Origin: an uncultured Alphaproteobacteria bacterium
GTDB taxonomy: Bacteria > Pseudomonadota > Alphaproteobacteria > HIMB59
Length of the DNA: 40,662 bases
NCBI GenBank assembly: GCA_902516235.1
Contig: CABXXO010000006.1
Span: 1 to 40,662, forward strand
Direction of reading: 5' to 3'
The notes below the pieces were generated by a model, which was not told the origin of the DNA, ran no database searches, and saw only the letters and a program-made list of their open reading frames with translations. The first letter of the stretch is position 1. Each line of letters begins with the position of its first letter. Position numbers and translations under genes: made by a program. Below are positions 1-8,800 of the stretch, piece after piece.

Positions 1-1
1 A

Positions 2-481
2 ATAGTTTTAGAGAAAAATCTTAAGGAAGCAGGTTTAAATATTAAAGTAATTAATGGAAGTGTTTCTGGAAGCACGACATCAGGTGGATTGAATAGAGTT
101 GATTGGAGTTTATCAGAACAGGGAATAGATTTAATCATTTTAGGATTAGGAGCTAATGATATGCTTAGGGGAATTCAGCCAGACGAAACGAAAAAAAATT
201 TAGAACAAATAATAAATATTGCTAAAAATAAAAAAATTAAAATTATTTTAGCTGGGATGGTTGCACCAAGCACTCTTGGAAAAAAATATAAAAGAGACTT
301 TGATGATATTTATCCAAAATTATCAAAAAAATATAATTTACCTTTAATCCCATTTCTTCTTGAAGGAGTGGCACTTAATCCAAGCTTAAATCAAAAAGAT
401 GGAATTCATCCAAATAAAGAAGGAACCATAAAAGTAAGTGAAACTATTAAAAAAAGTATCATTGATATTCTAAATAATTAA
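2..481 (+). CDS. tesA: GDSL/SGNH-family arylesterase or lysophospholipase, TesA-like (5' end missing)
   Basis: Partial: the frame is open to the left edge, so the start and the nucleophile-serine block lie outside the window. What remains resembles TesA of E. coli. The block II glycine lies in GSVSGSTTSGG, the block III asparagine in GLGANDMLRGIQP, and the catalytic Asp/His pair in DGIHPNKEG near the C-terminus; IYPKLSKKYNLPLIPF also follows TesA closely. The family hydrolyses thioesters, aryl esters and lysophospholipids, often in the periplasm; whether this copy has a signal peptide cannot be seen. It ends 102 bases before the tRNA-Thr relic on the other strand. The family is clear, the exact substrate is not. 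Confidence 0.85.
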   Translation: MVLEKNLKEAGLNIKVINGSVSGSTTSGGLNRVDWSLSEQGIDLIILGLGANDMLRGIQPDETKKNLEQIINIAKNKKIKIILAGMVAPSTLGKKYKRDFDDIYPKLSKKYNLPLIPFLLEGVALNPSLNQKDGIHPNKEGTIKVSETIKKSIIDILNN

Positions 482-582
482 TTTACTTTCAATTTGTGGG
501 TTTCCTGTCACTAAGTGAAATAGTAAAATTTATTATTTGTTTTGCTTGATGAATAAAAGGTGTAATTTGATTTATTAAAAAT

Positions 583-627
583 CTATTGATTACAAATTAA
601 CTGCTCTACCAAATGAGTTAAGTCGAC
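583..627 (-). pseudogene. tRNA-Thr(TGT) 5'-half relic
   Basis: Read on the minus strand from 627, the first 45 bases match E. coli tRNA-Thr(TGT) at about 36 positions by eye: acceptor 5' strand GTCGACT, D arm with GGTAGAGC, and anticodon loop TTTGTAA (anticodon at 594-592). Similarity stops in the variable region. No T arm (GGTTCGAATCC-like) and no 3' acceptor strand AGTCGAC follow. The D stem also carries an A-C mismatch (G10 to A) and the anticodon stem a mismatch. It cannot fold as a complete tRNA and is best read as a decayed gene. It lies 41 bases downstream of the rRNA methyltransferase gene, on the same strand. Confidence 0.75.
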
Positions 628-668
628 AATTATTAATTATTCATATTATAATTTTAAATAAACGGTAT

Positions 669-1391
669 TTAAAAAGTACTAATTTTGAAATGATAAGCCG
701 CAATTGCCAAAGAATTAGCTGCATTATAACTATCGATTCCACTTACACTCACTTGGGGAATACTTATTTTGAAGTCACTTTTATTTAATATGTTTTTTCT
801 AATTCCTTTTCCTTCGCTACCTACTATAATCACAGACTTATCATCAAATTTAAAATTTTTATTAATCTCCTCACCGCCCATATCCAAAGAATAAGTCCAA
901 TATCTACTTTTTTTTAGTATTTCTATTGATCTATTTATATTTTTGGAAACATGATATTTTAATACTTCAACAGCTCCAGATGAAGTTAAAGAGGTTACTT
1001 CATTAATTTCTGCTGAAGAATGCTCGGAGAGCAGCAAACCATCAGCTCCTATTAAAAGTGCTGTTCTAATTATATTACCAAGATTATTTTGATCTGTTAT
1101 TTGATCAGCAATTATAATAAGTGATTTTTTATTTTTTTTTATAATATCGTCCAAAATAAAAGGTTTATATTTTTCTCTTCGTACAACGATATCATTGGAA
1201 TACCTATCATTTTTTATACCTAGCTTAGAAAAATCATTTTTTTTCAATAACCTAGTCTTATCACCTAATTTGTTTTGATCTATTAATTTTGAAAAGTACG
1301 ACTTTTTTTCAATATTTATGAAAATCTCAATTATTTTTTCAGGATTGTGTAAAATGCAACATGTACAAGAATTTATCCCAGAAATAAGCAT
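669..1391 (-). CDS. rlmB: SpoU-family 2'-O-ribose RNA methyltransferase (RlmB-like)
   Basis: Probable AdoMet-dependent methyltransferase of the SPOUT fold that modifies the 2'-OH of a guanosine in 23S rRNA. The three SpoU motifs are visible: motif 1 DQNNLGNIIRTA with its Asn and Arg, motif 2 IVGSEGKGIR, and motif 3 IPQVSVSGIDSYNAANSLA. The start was set at the ATG at 1391, giving MLISGINS, which aligns with the usual N-terminal substrate-binding domain. The frame is open up to 1472, but that extension would run through the divergent tRNA-Tyr promoter and has no family-like sequence; an ATG at 1436 is a further option. RlmB versus a closely related tRNA enzyme such as TrmH is not resolved. Confidence 0.82.
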   Translation of the reverse strand: MLISGINSCTCCILHNPEKIIEIFINIEKKSYFSKLIDQNKLGDKTRLLKKNDFSKLGIKNDRYSNDIVVRREKYKPFILDDIIKKNKKSLIIIADQITDQNNLGNIIRTALLIGADGLLLSEHSSAEINEVTSLTSSGAVEVLKYHVSKNINRSIEILKKSRYWTYSLDMGGEEINKNFKFDDKSVIIVGSEGKGIRKNILNKSDFKISIPQVSVSGIDSYNAANSLAIAAYHFKISTF

Positions 1392-1425
1392 ATTTCTAAA
1401 TAACAGTAAAAAATAAGGAAGTCTA

Positions 1426-1453
1426 TTGACTTTCATAGACAAATACCTATTAA
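1426..1453 (+). promoter_or_regulatory. Putative promoter for tRNA-Tyr/tRNA-Gly/tuf
   Basis: A -35 TTGACT at 1426-1431 is followed after 16 bases by TATTAA at 1448-1453, so transcription would start near 1460, about 16 bases before tRNA-Tyr. It lies in the divergent gap between rlmB and the tRNA. Hexamer matches only; no experimental support. Confidence 0.5.
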
Positions 1454-1475
1454 TCAACAACTGTTTATACACTTT

Positions 1476-1561
1476 GGAGGGATGGCCGAGTGGTTAAAGG
1501 CGGCAGACTGTAAATCTGTTCACGCAAGTGTACGTAGGTTCGAATCCTACTCCCTCCACCA
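1476..1561 (+). tRNA. tRNA-Tyr(GTA)
   Basis: Class II tRNA with acceptor GGAGGGA pairing with TCCCTCC, D loop with GGTTAAA, anticodon GTA at 1510-1512, a long variable arm, the T-loop sequence GGTTCGAATCC, and an encoded CCA end. It charges tyrosine and reads TAT/TAC codons. It heads the tRNA-Tyr, tRNA-Gly, tuf, tRNA-Trp series seen at the tufB locus of many proteobacteria. Confidence 0.97.
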
Positions 1562-1615
1562 TTTTTCTCACTTTTCTTATTGAATTTTAAAGAAAAATTA
1601 GTAGTTTATCGGAAC

Positions 1616-1637
1616 TCACAAGGATTTGATTTTGTGA
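1616..1637. repeat. Short inverted repeat between tRNA-Tyr and tRNA-Gly
   Basis: TCACAA at 1616-1621 pairs with TTGTGA at 1632-1637 across a 10-base loop. It may form a weak hairpin in the 104-base spacer of the tRNA precursor. No T run follows, so it is not called a terminator. Confidence 0.3.
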
Positions 1638-1653
1638 ATGTTTTGTAGTGGTT

Positions 1654-1671
1654 ACCCGCTAATTTGCGGGT
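1654..1671. repeat. Hairpin spanning the tRNA-Gly 5' leader and acceptor strand
   Basis: ACCCGC at 1654-1659 is the perfect complement of GCGGGT at 1666-1671, the first six bases of tRNA-Gly, with loop TAATTT. The leader could therefore compete with the tRNA's own 3' acceptor strand for the 5' strand. Confidence 0.6.
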
Positions 1672-1739
1672 GTAGCTTAATGGTAAAGCTCCAGCCTTCC
1701 AAGCTGGCTACGAGGGTTCGATTCCCTTCACCCGCTCCA
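1666..1739 (+). tRNA. tRNA-Gly(TCC)
   Basis: Acceptor GCGGGTG pairs with CACCCGC, discriminator T, encoded CCA. D arm has GTAGCTTAATGGTAAAGC, anticodon stem CCAGC/GCTGG surrounds anticodon TCC at 1698-1700, and the T arm contains GGTTCGATTCC. It reads GGA/GGG. It lies 53 bases before tuf with no obvious promoter between, so tuf is probably made on the same precursor and released by tRNA processing. Confidence 0.97.
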
Positions 1740-1792
1740 ATTACATTGAAAAAATTAAGTAACAGATATTAAAATAGAGGTAACAACTTAAA

Positions 1793-2983
1793 ATGACTAA
1801 AGAAAAATTTGATAGATCGAAAGAACACGTCAACATTGGAACTATAGGTCACGTCGACCATGGTAAAACCACACTTACTGCTGCAATTACAAAAGTATTA
1901 GCAGAAAAAGGTGGTGCGGAGTTTACTGCGTACGATGAAATTGATAAAGCTCCTGAAGAAAAAGAGAGAGGTATTACTATTTCTACTGCGCACGTTGAAT
2001 ATTCGACAGATAAAAGACATTATGCTCACGTTGACTGTCCTGGTCACGCAGACTATGTAAAAAATATGATTACTGGTGCTGCTCAGATGGATGGCGGTAT
2101 ATTAGTTGTTAACGCAGCTGACGGTCCGATGCCTCAAACACGTGAACATATTCTTTTAGCAAGACAGGTTGGTGTTCCTGCACTTGTTGTTTACTTAAAC
2201 AAAGTTGATCAGGTAGATGACCAAGAGTTATTAGAACTCGTTGAAGTTGAAATTAGAGAACTGTTATCAAAATATGATTTTCCTGGTGATGATATTCCTA
2301 TCGTTAAAGGATCAGCTCTTGCTGCGGTAGAAGATAGAGATGAAGATATTGGAAAAAATTCAATTGTTGAATTAATGTCAAAAATTGACGAATACATTCC
2401 TGCTCCAACAAGAGAATTAGACAAACCATTCTTGATGCCAGTTGAAGATGTATTTTCTATTTCTGGAAGAGGTACTGTTGTTACCGGAAGAGTAGAACAA
2501 GGTATTATTAAACCTGGTGAAGAAATTGAAATTATTGGTTTAAAAGATACAGCTAAAACAGTTTGTACTGGTGTAGAAATGTTTAGAAAACTTTTAGACT
2601 CAGGTGAAGCTGGTGATAACATTGGTGCACTTCTTCGTGGTACTAAAAAAGAAGAAGTTGAAAGAGGCCAAGTTTTAGCGGCTCCTGGTAGTATTAAACC
2701 ACACAAAAAATTTAAAGCCGAGATTTATGCTTTAAGTAAGGAAGAGGGCGGAAGACACACACCTTTCTTTGCAAACTACAGACCTCAGTTTTATTTTAGA
2801 ACTACTGACGTTACTGGTTCAATTAAATTACCTGAAGGTACAGAAATGGTTATGCCTGGAGATAATATTACTCTTGAAGTCGAGCTGTTAGCTCCTATCG
2901 CAATGAATAACAATTTACGTTTTGCTATTCGTGAAGGTGGAAGAACAGTTGGATCAGGAGTTGTTTCAGAGATTATCGAGTAA
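1793..2983 (+). CDS. tuf: Elongation factor Tu
   Basis: GTPase that carries aminoacyl-tRNA to the ribosomal A site. The G domain shows the P-loop GHVDHGKT (residues 19-26), the switch region [14 protein letters not shown] and NKVD, followed by the two beta-barrel domains. The 396-residue length is normal. A Shine-Dalgarno-like GAGGT (1777-1781) precedes the ATG. This is the only tuf in the window: it occupies the tufB position beside tRNA genes and upstream of secE, while the usual second position between fusA and rpsJ is empty. Expression probably depends on the tRNA-Tyr promoter. Confidence 0.99.
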   Translation: MTKEKFDRSKEHVNIGTIGHVDHGKTTLTAAITKVLAEKGGAEFTAYDEIDKAPEEKERGITISTAHVEYSTDKRHYAHVDCPGHADYVKNMITGAAQMDGGILVVNAADGPMPQTREHILLARQVGVPALVVYLNKVDQVDDQELLELVEVEIRELLSKYDFPGDDIPIVKGSALAAVEDRDEDIGKNSIVELMSKIDEYIPAPTRELDKPFLMPVEDVFSISGRGTVVTGRVEQGIIKPGEEIEIIGLKDTAKTVCTGVEMFRKLLDSGEAGDNIGALLRGTKKEEVERGQVLAAPGSIKPHKKFKAEIYALSKEEGGRHTPFFANYRPQFYFRTTDVTGSIKLPEGTEMVMPGDNITLEVELLAPIAMNNNLRFAIREGGRTVGSGVVSEIIE

Positions 2984-3012
2984 AAATATTCTCTGCAGTA
3001 ATACTAATATGA

Positions 3013-3088
3013 AGGAGTGTAGCTCAATTGGTAGAGCGCCGGTCTCCAAAACCGGAGGTTGCGGGTTCGATGCCTGCCACTCCTGCCA
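3013..3088 (+). tRNA. tRNA-Trp(CCA)
   Basis: Acceptor AGGAGTG pairs with CACTCCT, discriminator G, encoded CCA. D arm GTAGCTCAATTGGTAGAGC, anticodon CCA at 3046-3048 between CCGGT and ACCGG, and a T arm with GGTTCGATGCC. It reads TGG. It sits between tuf and secE, as in many bacteria, 18 bases before the secE start. Confidence 0.97.
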
Positions 3089-3106
3089 AAACAGTTAAAA
3101 AAAAAT

Positions 3107-3292
3107 ATGAAATTTAACCCAGCTAAATATTTAAGAGAAGTTCGACAGGAGGTATCTAAAGTTACCTGGCCCTCCAAACGAGAAACTTTTACATCAGCTG
3201 GAATTGTTTTGGTTGTGATTAGTATTGCTGCAATTATTTTGATGCTCTTAGATCAATTTTTTTCATTTATTGTGAGAATAGTTTTAGGTTAA
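3107..3292 (+). CDS. secE: Preprotein translocase subunit SecE
   Basis: Small essential subunit of the SecYEG channel in the inner membrane. The 61-residue protein has the conserved amphipathic region (REVRQEVSKVTWPSKRET, residues 7-24) followed by one transmembrane helix (about 28-50), the short single-span form. The start is the ATG at 3107, which gives MKFNPAKYL. The frame is open further upstream, but that would run into tRNA-Trp and is rejected. It is followed after 4 bases by nusG, the usual pairing; its partner secY is in the same operon at 25565. Confidence 0.96.
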   Translation: MKFNPAKYLREVRQEVSKVTWPSKRETFTSAGIVLVVISIAAIILMLLDQFFSFIVRIVLG

Positions 3293-3296
3293 TTCA

Positions 3297-3842
3297 ATGG
3301 TTGAAAGTACAGACTCTTCAAAATGGTATGTTGTACATTGTCATTCTGGATTTGAAAAAAAAGTTGCAGACTCAATTTTAGATGAAGCAAAAAAAGTTAA
3401 TTTAGAGGATTCAATATCTGAAGTTTCTGTTCCTACCCAGGCAGTTGTTGAAGTAAGAAGGGGTGTGAGAGTAAATTCTGAAAAAAAATTTTTTCCAGGT
3501 TATGTTTTAATCAAAATGATTATGAATGATGATACTTGGCATTTAGTTAGAGATATCCCAAAAGTTTCAAATTTTCTTGGAACAAAAGACAAACCAATTG
3601 CTATATCCGAAAGAGAAGTATCTAAATTATTACAAGATATTACAGAGGGTGTTGACAATCCTAAACCTAAATTTGAGTACGAAGTTGGTGAGCAAATTAA
3701 AGTATCTGATGGTCCATTTGCCTCATTTAGCGGTATCATAGAAGAGGTTGACAGTTCAAGACAAAAGCTTAAAGTGTCCGTTTCAATTTTTGGGAGACCG
3801 ACACCTTTAGAGTTAGATTATTCACAAGTGGTTAAAGGCTAA
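3297..3842 (+). CDS. nusG: Transcription termination/antitermination factor NusG
   Basis: Binds RNA polymerase, suppresses pausing, and couples polymerase to Rho or to S10 in the ribosome. The N-terminal NGN domain starts [17 protein letters not shown] (from residue 9) and contains [10 protein letters not shown]. The C-terminal KOW domain contains [17 protein letters not shown]. The 181 residues are typical. It is encoded between secE and rplK with 4-base gaps on both sides, leaving no room for the L1-binding leader that E. coli has before rplK. Confidence 0.98.
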   Translation: MVESTDSSKWYVVHCHSGFEKKVADSILDEAKKVNLEDSISEVSVPTQAVVEVRRGVRVNSEKKFFPGYVLIKMIMNDDTWHLVRDIPKVSNFLGTKDKPIAISEREVSKLLQDITEGVDNPKPKFEYEVGEQIKVSDGPFASFSGIIEEVDSSRQKLKVSVSIFGRPTPLELDYSQVVKG

Positions 3843-3846
3843 TTAC

Positions 3847-4272
3847 ATGGCAAAAGAAGTTTTAGGATATATAAAATTACAAATTCCAGCTGGATCAGCA
3901 AATCCCGCTCCTCCTGTTGGACCTGCCTTAGGTCAAAAGGGTTTAAACATCCAAGATTTTTGTAAACAATTCAATGATAAGACAAAAGATTTGGAAAAAG
4001 GTGCTCCAATTCCAACTGTAATCACTGCATATAAAGATAGATCATTTGATTTTGTAACAAAAAAACCTCCAGTTACTTTCTACTTAAAAAAAGCTGCAAA
4101 AATTAAAAAAGGTTGTCAAACACCTGGCCGATCAAAGTTAGGTAAAGTTACAATGAAACAAGTTGAAGATATTGCAAAAGAAAAATTAGAAGATCTTAAT
4201 GCTTACGACGTTGAGCAAGCATCAAAAATTATACTTGGATCAGCAAGATCGATGGGCATGGAAGTAGTATAA
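3847..4272 (+). CDS. rplK: 50S ribosomal protein L11
   Basis: Binds the 23S GTPase-associated centre and helps elongation factors work. The N-terminal domain has the hallmark proline-rich stretch around [19 protein letters not shown], and the C-terminal rRNA-binding domain ends in [13 protein letters not shown]. At 141 residues it is standard length. Its TAA stop shares the A of the rplA start codon (TAATG), so translation of L1 is probably coupled to that of L11. Confidence 0.98.
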   Translation: MAKEVLGYIKLQIPAGSANPAPPVGPALGQKGLNIQDFCKQFNDKTKDLEKGAPIPTVITAYKDRSFDFVTKKPPVTFYLKKAAKIKKGCQTPGRSKLGKVTMKQVEDIAKEKLEDLNAYDVEQASKIILGSARSMGMEVV

Positions 4273-4946
4273 TGAATTTAACTAAAAATAAAAAAAAACA
4301 AATTGAAGGTATTGATTTTTTAAAGTCTTACAAAATATCTGATGCAGTTAAAATCATTAAAGAAAAAAATTATGTAAAATTTGATGAGTCTTTAGAGGTA
4401 TGTATTAATACAGGTATTGACTCTAAGCAGTCTGACCAAAATGTCAGAGGAAGTTTTATTCCTCCTCATGGATTGGGAAAAAAAGTTCTAATTGCTGTTT
4501 TTGCCCAAGGAAAAGCTGCAGATGAAGCTAAAGCAGCTGGTGCGAAACATGTTGGTGGAGAAGATCTTGTTGCTATTCTTGAAAAAAAGATAGACGTAGA
4601 TGTTATTGTTGCCACTCCAGATATGATGTCAGTTGTAAGTAAAATAGCAAAGATATTAGGACCCAAAGGTTTAATGCCTAATCCTAAAACAGGTACTGTC
4701 ACAAATGATGTTAAAAATACAATTGAAAATATTAATAAAGGACTTGTAGCTTATAAAAATGATAAAGCAGGTACAATTCATGCAGCTCTTGGAAAAATTA
4801 GCTTTGAAGAGAGTCAATTAACTGAAAACGTAGTTTCTTTTCTTGATGAAATCAAAAAAATAAAACCATCTGGATTAAAGGGTAATTTTGTAAATTCTGT
4901 TTACTTATCCTCCTCTATGGGATTAGGTTTAAGGATTGAAATTTAA
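4272..4946 (+). CDS. rplA: 50S ribosomal protein L1
   Basis: Forms the mobile L1 stalk at the E site and is a translational repressor of its own operon in many bacteria. Recognisable blocks are VRGSFIPPHGLGKK, VATPDMMSVVSKIAKILGPKGLMPNPKTGTV and the glycine-rich end SSSMGLGLRIEI. The 224 residues are slightly short of the usual 229-234. TAATG junctions bound it on both sides (4272 and 4946). No L1-binding leader is recognisable upstream of rplK, so classical L1 autoregulation would need another site. Confidence 0.98.
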   Translation: MNLTKNKKKQIEGIDFLKSYKISDAVKIIKEKNYVKFDESLEVCINTGIDSKQSDQNVRGSFIPPHGLGKKVLIAVFAQGKAADEAKAAGAKHVGGEDLVAILEKKIDVDVIVATPDMMSVVSKIAKILGPKGLMPNPKTGTVTNDVKNTIENINKGLVAYKNDKAGTIHAALGKISFEESQLTENVVSFLDEIKKIKPSGLKGNFVNSVYLSSSMGLGLRIEI

Positions 4947-5452
4947 TGAATAAAGCTGAAAAACAACAATATATTGAAAATCTTGAACAAATGTCAAAAG
5001 ATTATTCTGCAGTTTTTGTTGCATCTTTTTCAAAGATGTCTGTTAAAGAAATGATTGAATTTCGTACTGAAATTAGAAATAACGATGGGGTAACAAAAGT
5101 ATCAAAAAATAACATCGTCAAAATATTTGTTAATAAAGATGAAGAAAAAAAAGGTCTGATTGATTTTTTATCAAATCAAAAATTATTAATTTTTACAAAT
5201 AACCCAGTTGGAACAGCGAAAGTTTGTAAAAAATTTGAAAAAGATTTAAAAAAGCTATCCGCAGAGGCAGCTTTTTTTGATAACCAGCTGTATTCAAAAG
5301 ATGATATAGCAAAGGTTGCAACTTTACCTTCTCTTGATGAAATTAGAGGAAAAATAGTTGGATTGATTAATGCGCCTGCTTCAAAACTTGTAAGATTATT
5401 ACAAAGACCGGATCAGGATATTATTTCAATATTAAAAAACAAAAAAGACTAA
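4946..5452 (+). CDS. rplJ: 50S ribosomal protein L10
   Basis: Base of the ribosomal stalk: it binds 23S rRNA and carries L7/L12 dimers on its C-terminal helix. The 168-residue sequence has the typical N-terminal start [16 protein letters not shown], a central [10 protein letters not shown] segment and the [24 protein letters not shown] region. The C-terminal helix after it is short ([17 protein letters not shown]). The start codon overlaps the rplA stop by one base, so there is no L10-binding leader of the E. coli type. Confidence 0.97.
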   Translation: MNKAEKQQYIENLEQMSKDYSAVFVASFSKMSVKEMIEFRTEIRNNDGVTKVSKNNIVKIFVNKDEEKKGLIDFLSNQKLLIFTNNPVGTAKVCKKFEKDLKKLSAEAAFFDNQLYSKDDIAKVATLPSLDEIRGKIVGLINAPASKLVRLLQRPDQDIISILKNKKD

Positions 5453-5455
5453 TTA

Positions 5456-5460
5456 GGGAG
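5456..5460 (+). promoter_or_regulatory. Strong ribosome binding site of rplL
   Basis: GGGAG within TTAGGGAGAGA, 9 bases before the rplL ATG, is one of the few strong Shine-Dalgarno sequences in the operon. L7/L12 is needed in several copies per ribosome, so a stronger site here makes sense. Confidence 0.6.
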
Positions 5461-5469
5461 AGACAAAAA

Positions 5470-5844
5470 ATGACAGATTTAAATAAAATTGTTGATGAAC
5501 TTTCAACACTAACTGTAATGGAAGCAGCAGAACTTTCAAAACTTTTAGAGGAAAAATGGGGTGTAACAGCAGCAGCACCAGTTGCAGTAGCAGCAGGTGG
5601 AGTAGCTCCAGCAGCAGAGGAAGCAGAAGAAAAAGATTCTTTTGATGTTGTTTTAACAGCAGCTGGCGATCAAAAAATTAATGTAATTAAAGAAGTAAGA
5701 GCAATTACAGGCCTTGGTTTAAAAGAAGCTAAAGACATGGTTGAGGCCGCTCCTAAAACTTTAAAAGAAGGAGCTAAGAAAGAAGAAGCGGAAGCTATGA
5801 AGACACAGCTAGAAGCCGCAGGCGCAAAAGTAGAACTTAAATAA
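5470..5844 (+). CDS. rplL: 50S ribosomal protein L7/L12
   Basis: Multi-copy stalk protein that recruits translational GTPases. It has the N-terminal dimerisation domain (residues 1-35), an alanine/glycine-rich hinge (about 36-55: [19 protein letters not shown]) and the conserved C-terminal domain with [24 protein letters not shown]. The 124 residues are normal. A strong ribosome binding site precedes it. The 25-base gap to rpoB has no recognisable attenuator hairpin, so the stoichiometry difference between L7/L12 and polymerase may be set mainly by translation. Confidence 0.98.
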   Translation: MTDLNKIVDELSTLTVMEAAELSKLLEEKWGVTAAAPVAVAAGGVAPAAEEAEEKDSFDVVLTAAGDQKINVIKEVRAITGLGLKEAKDMVEAAPKTLKEGAKKEEAEAMKTQLEAAGAKVELK

Positions 5845-5869
5845 CTAGTTATTATAGGTTCTACATATT

Positions 5870-8800
5870 ATGCCACTTAGCTTTACAGAAAAAAAACGTA
5901 TCCGCTATTCATTTGGAAAGATCGGTAAAACTATTGAAGTTCCAAATCTAGTCGACATACAAAAAATATCCTACGATAAGTTCCTTCAATTAGGAAAGTC
6001 GGTAGAGAGTCGTTCAAATACAGGCCTGCAGGAAGTCTTTAATTCTGTCTTTCCCATAAAAGACTATGCAGGTAAATCTGAACTTCACTATATTGACTAT
6101 TATCTTGATAACCCTAAATATGATGTTGATGAGTGTAGAAGGAAAGGATTAACTTTCTCTGCTTCTCTTATGGTCACTTTTCGGCTTATAATTTGGGATA
6201 TAAATGAAGAAACAGAGGAAAAATCATTAAGGGATATTAAAGAACAAGTTGTGTATTTAGGTGATTTACCCCTAATGACAAACAACGGTACTTTTGTAGT
6301 TAACGGCACTGAAAGAGTTGTAGTAAGTCAATTACACAGATCTCCCGGTGTATTTTTTGATCACGACGAGGGTAAAACTCATGCAAGTGGTAAAGTCTTA
6401 TATAATGCAAGAATAATTCCATACAGAGGTTCATGGTTAGATTTTGAATTTGATCATAAAGATAACTTATTCTTTAGAATTGACCGAAAGAAGAAAATGA
6501 TTTCTACCACAATTTTACAAGCCTTACCATCTAAGGCTTCAGAAAAATATTTACATGAGTGTATTCAAAATAAAGTAGAACCAGATATCTATAAAGTATC
6601 TGGAATGACATCTGAAGAAATTTTAACTTATTTCTATGAAACTTTTAATTTTAAGAAAAGCAAAGAAGGATGGATAGTTAATTTAGAATTAAATAAATTT
6701 AAGTATAAAAATTTGCCATTTAATCTGGTAGATCCTAATACTAATGAAGTAGTGGCTTACAAAGATGTAAAATTATCTCTTAAATTACTCAAAGAAATTA
6801 AAGATAAAAAAATTAATAAATTTTTCTTCAAAGAAGAGGATCTCTATGGATTTTATTTATCTAATGACATAGTTAATTATGATAACGGATTAGTTTATGC
6901 CGAAGCTGGTACTTTATTAAGCGAGGAGTTTTTTAAAAGACTAGAAGAATTATCAATTAATCAATTTTCTGTTATCAACGCTAATCAAGCTACTGGTAAT
7001 TTAGGTATTATAAATTCTCTCGTAGCCGACAAAAATAATTCACGAGAAGAAGCTCTTTTTGATATTTTCAAAATTTTAAGACCTGGTGAGCCACCAACTT
7101 TAGAAGCGAGTAACTACCTGTTTCAAAATATGTTTTTCAGCGAAGATAGATATGATTTATCTGAAGTAGGTAGGGTTAAATTAAATACATACTTATCTTT
7201 AAATAAGGATAGTAAAATAAGAATTTTAAGTAAATCCGATATACTTGCTGTTGCAAAAAAACTTTTTGATATGAAAACAGAAAGTGCCGGTAAAGATGAT
7301 ATTGATCACCTTGGAAACAGGCGTGTTCGTTCTGTTGGGGAGTTAATTGAAAACCAATACAGAATTGGTTTAGTCAGGATGGAGCGAGCGATAAGAGAAA
7401 AAATGGGAACAGTTGATATTGAGTCAATCATGCCTCAAGATCTTGTTAACTCAAAACCCATACAAACTGTCTTGAAAGAATTTACAGGTACAAGTCAATT
7501 AAGTCAGTTTATGGACCAAACTAATCCACTAAGTGAGATTACCCATAAAAGAAGGATTTCTGCGTTAGGCCCTGGTGGTTTGACAAGAGAAAGAGCGGGA
7601 TTTGAGGTTCGAGATGTTCATACAACTCACTACGGTAGAATATGCCCAATTGAAACTCCCGAGGGATCAAATATTGGTTTAATCAACAGTCTTTCATCTT
7701 TTGCTAGAATTAATCAATATGGTTTTATTGAAACACCCTATAGAAAAATAGTTAAAGGCTCTGTAACGGATGAAGTCTTATATCTAAATGCTGACGAAGA
7801 AGAGAACTATACTATTGCTCAAGCAAATAGCCCAATTAATGAAAATGGAAAATTTGCAGAAGAACAAGTAAGCTGTAGAAGAAGAGGTGATTTTATTTTT
7901 TGTGATCCATCTGAAATAGACTTCATGGATGTCAATCCCCAACAATTAGTTTCTGTGGCCGCTTCTTTAATTCCATTCTTGGAAAATGACGATGCCAATA
8001 GAGCATTAATGGGATCAAACATGATGAGACAGGCCGTTCCTCTTGTTAAAAGTGAAGCACCTCTTGTCGGTACTGGATTTGAATCAAAAGTTGCAAGAGA
8101 CAGTGGCGCTGTTGTTATTGCAAAAAATAGTGGATATGTTCATCAAGTAGACTCTTCAAGAATAGTTATAAGATCTGACTCTAAAAATATTAGTAAGGAT
8201 AAAAGTGGTGTCGATATTTATAATTTGAAAAAGTTTCAAAGATCCAATCAAAGCACTGCTATTAATCAAAAACCAATCGTTAAAATTGGAGATTATGTTG
8301 AAAGAGGAGATATCATTGCTGATGGACCTTCAACAGATTTAGGGGAACTAGCTTTAGGAAGAAACCTTCTTGTAGGTTTTATGCCTTGGAATGGATACAA
8401 TTTTGAAGACTCTATTATAATGTCCGAAAGAGTTGTTCATGAAGATAGATACACTTCAATACATATTGAAGAGTTTGAAGTTCTGTGTAGAGATACCAAG
8501 CTAGGCCCAGAGGAAATTACAAGAGATATGCCTAATGTAGGAGACGAAAGTATAACAAACCTTGATGAAGCAGGAATTGTTTATATAGGTTCTGAAGTTA
8601 AACCAGGTGATATTTTAGTTGGAAAGGTATCTCCTAAAGGAGACTCACCAATTACCCCTGAAGAAAAGTTATTAAGAGCAATCTTCTCTGAAAAAGCAGC
8701 TGATGTAAAAGATACATCTTTAAGACTACCCACTGGTTACTCCGGTGTCGTAGTTGATGTTCAGGTATTAGTGCGAAGAGGTGTCGAAAAGGATGAAAGA

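Noticed and set aside
481..560. Terminator after the TesA-like gene
   Set aside because: Only a weak CACT/AGTG hairpin without a T run is present, so it does not meet the bar.
1392..1472. Longer N-terminus for the RlmB-like protein
   Set aside because: It overlaps the putative tRNA-Tyr promoter and shows no resemblance to the family's N-terminal domain.
1746..1772. TTGAAA ... TATTAA as a separate tuf promoter
   Set aside because: The spacer is 15 bases and the predicted start would fall in the ribosome binding site region.
2209..2706. Long open frame on the minus strand inside tuf
   Set aside because: It mirrors codon structure of a highly conserved gene, has no recognisable domain and is serine-rich as expected for an antisense shadow.
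3059..3106. Upstream extension of secE into tRNA-Trp
   Set aside because: The added residues come from the tRNA T arm and acceptor stem; the ATG at 3107 gives the conserved SecE start.
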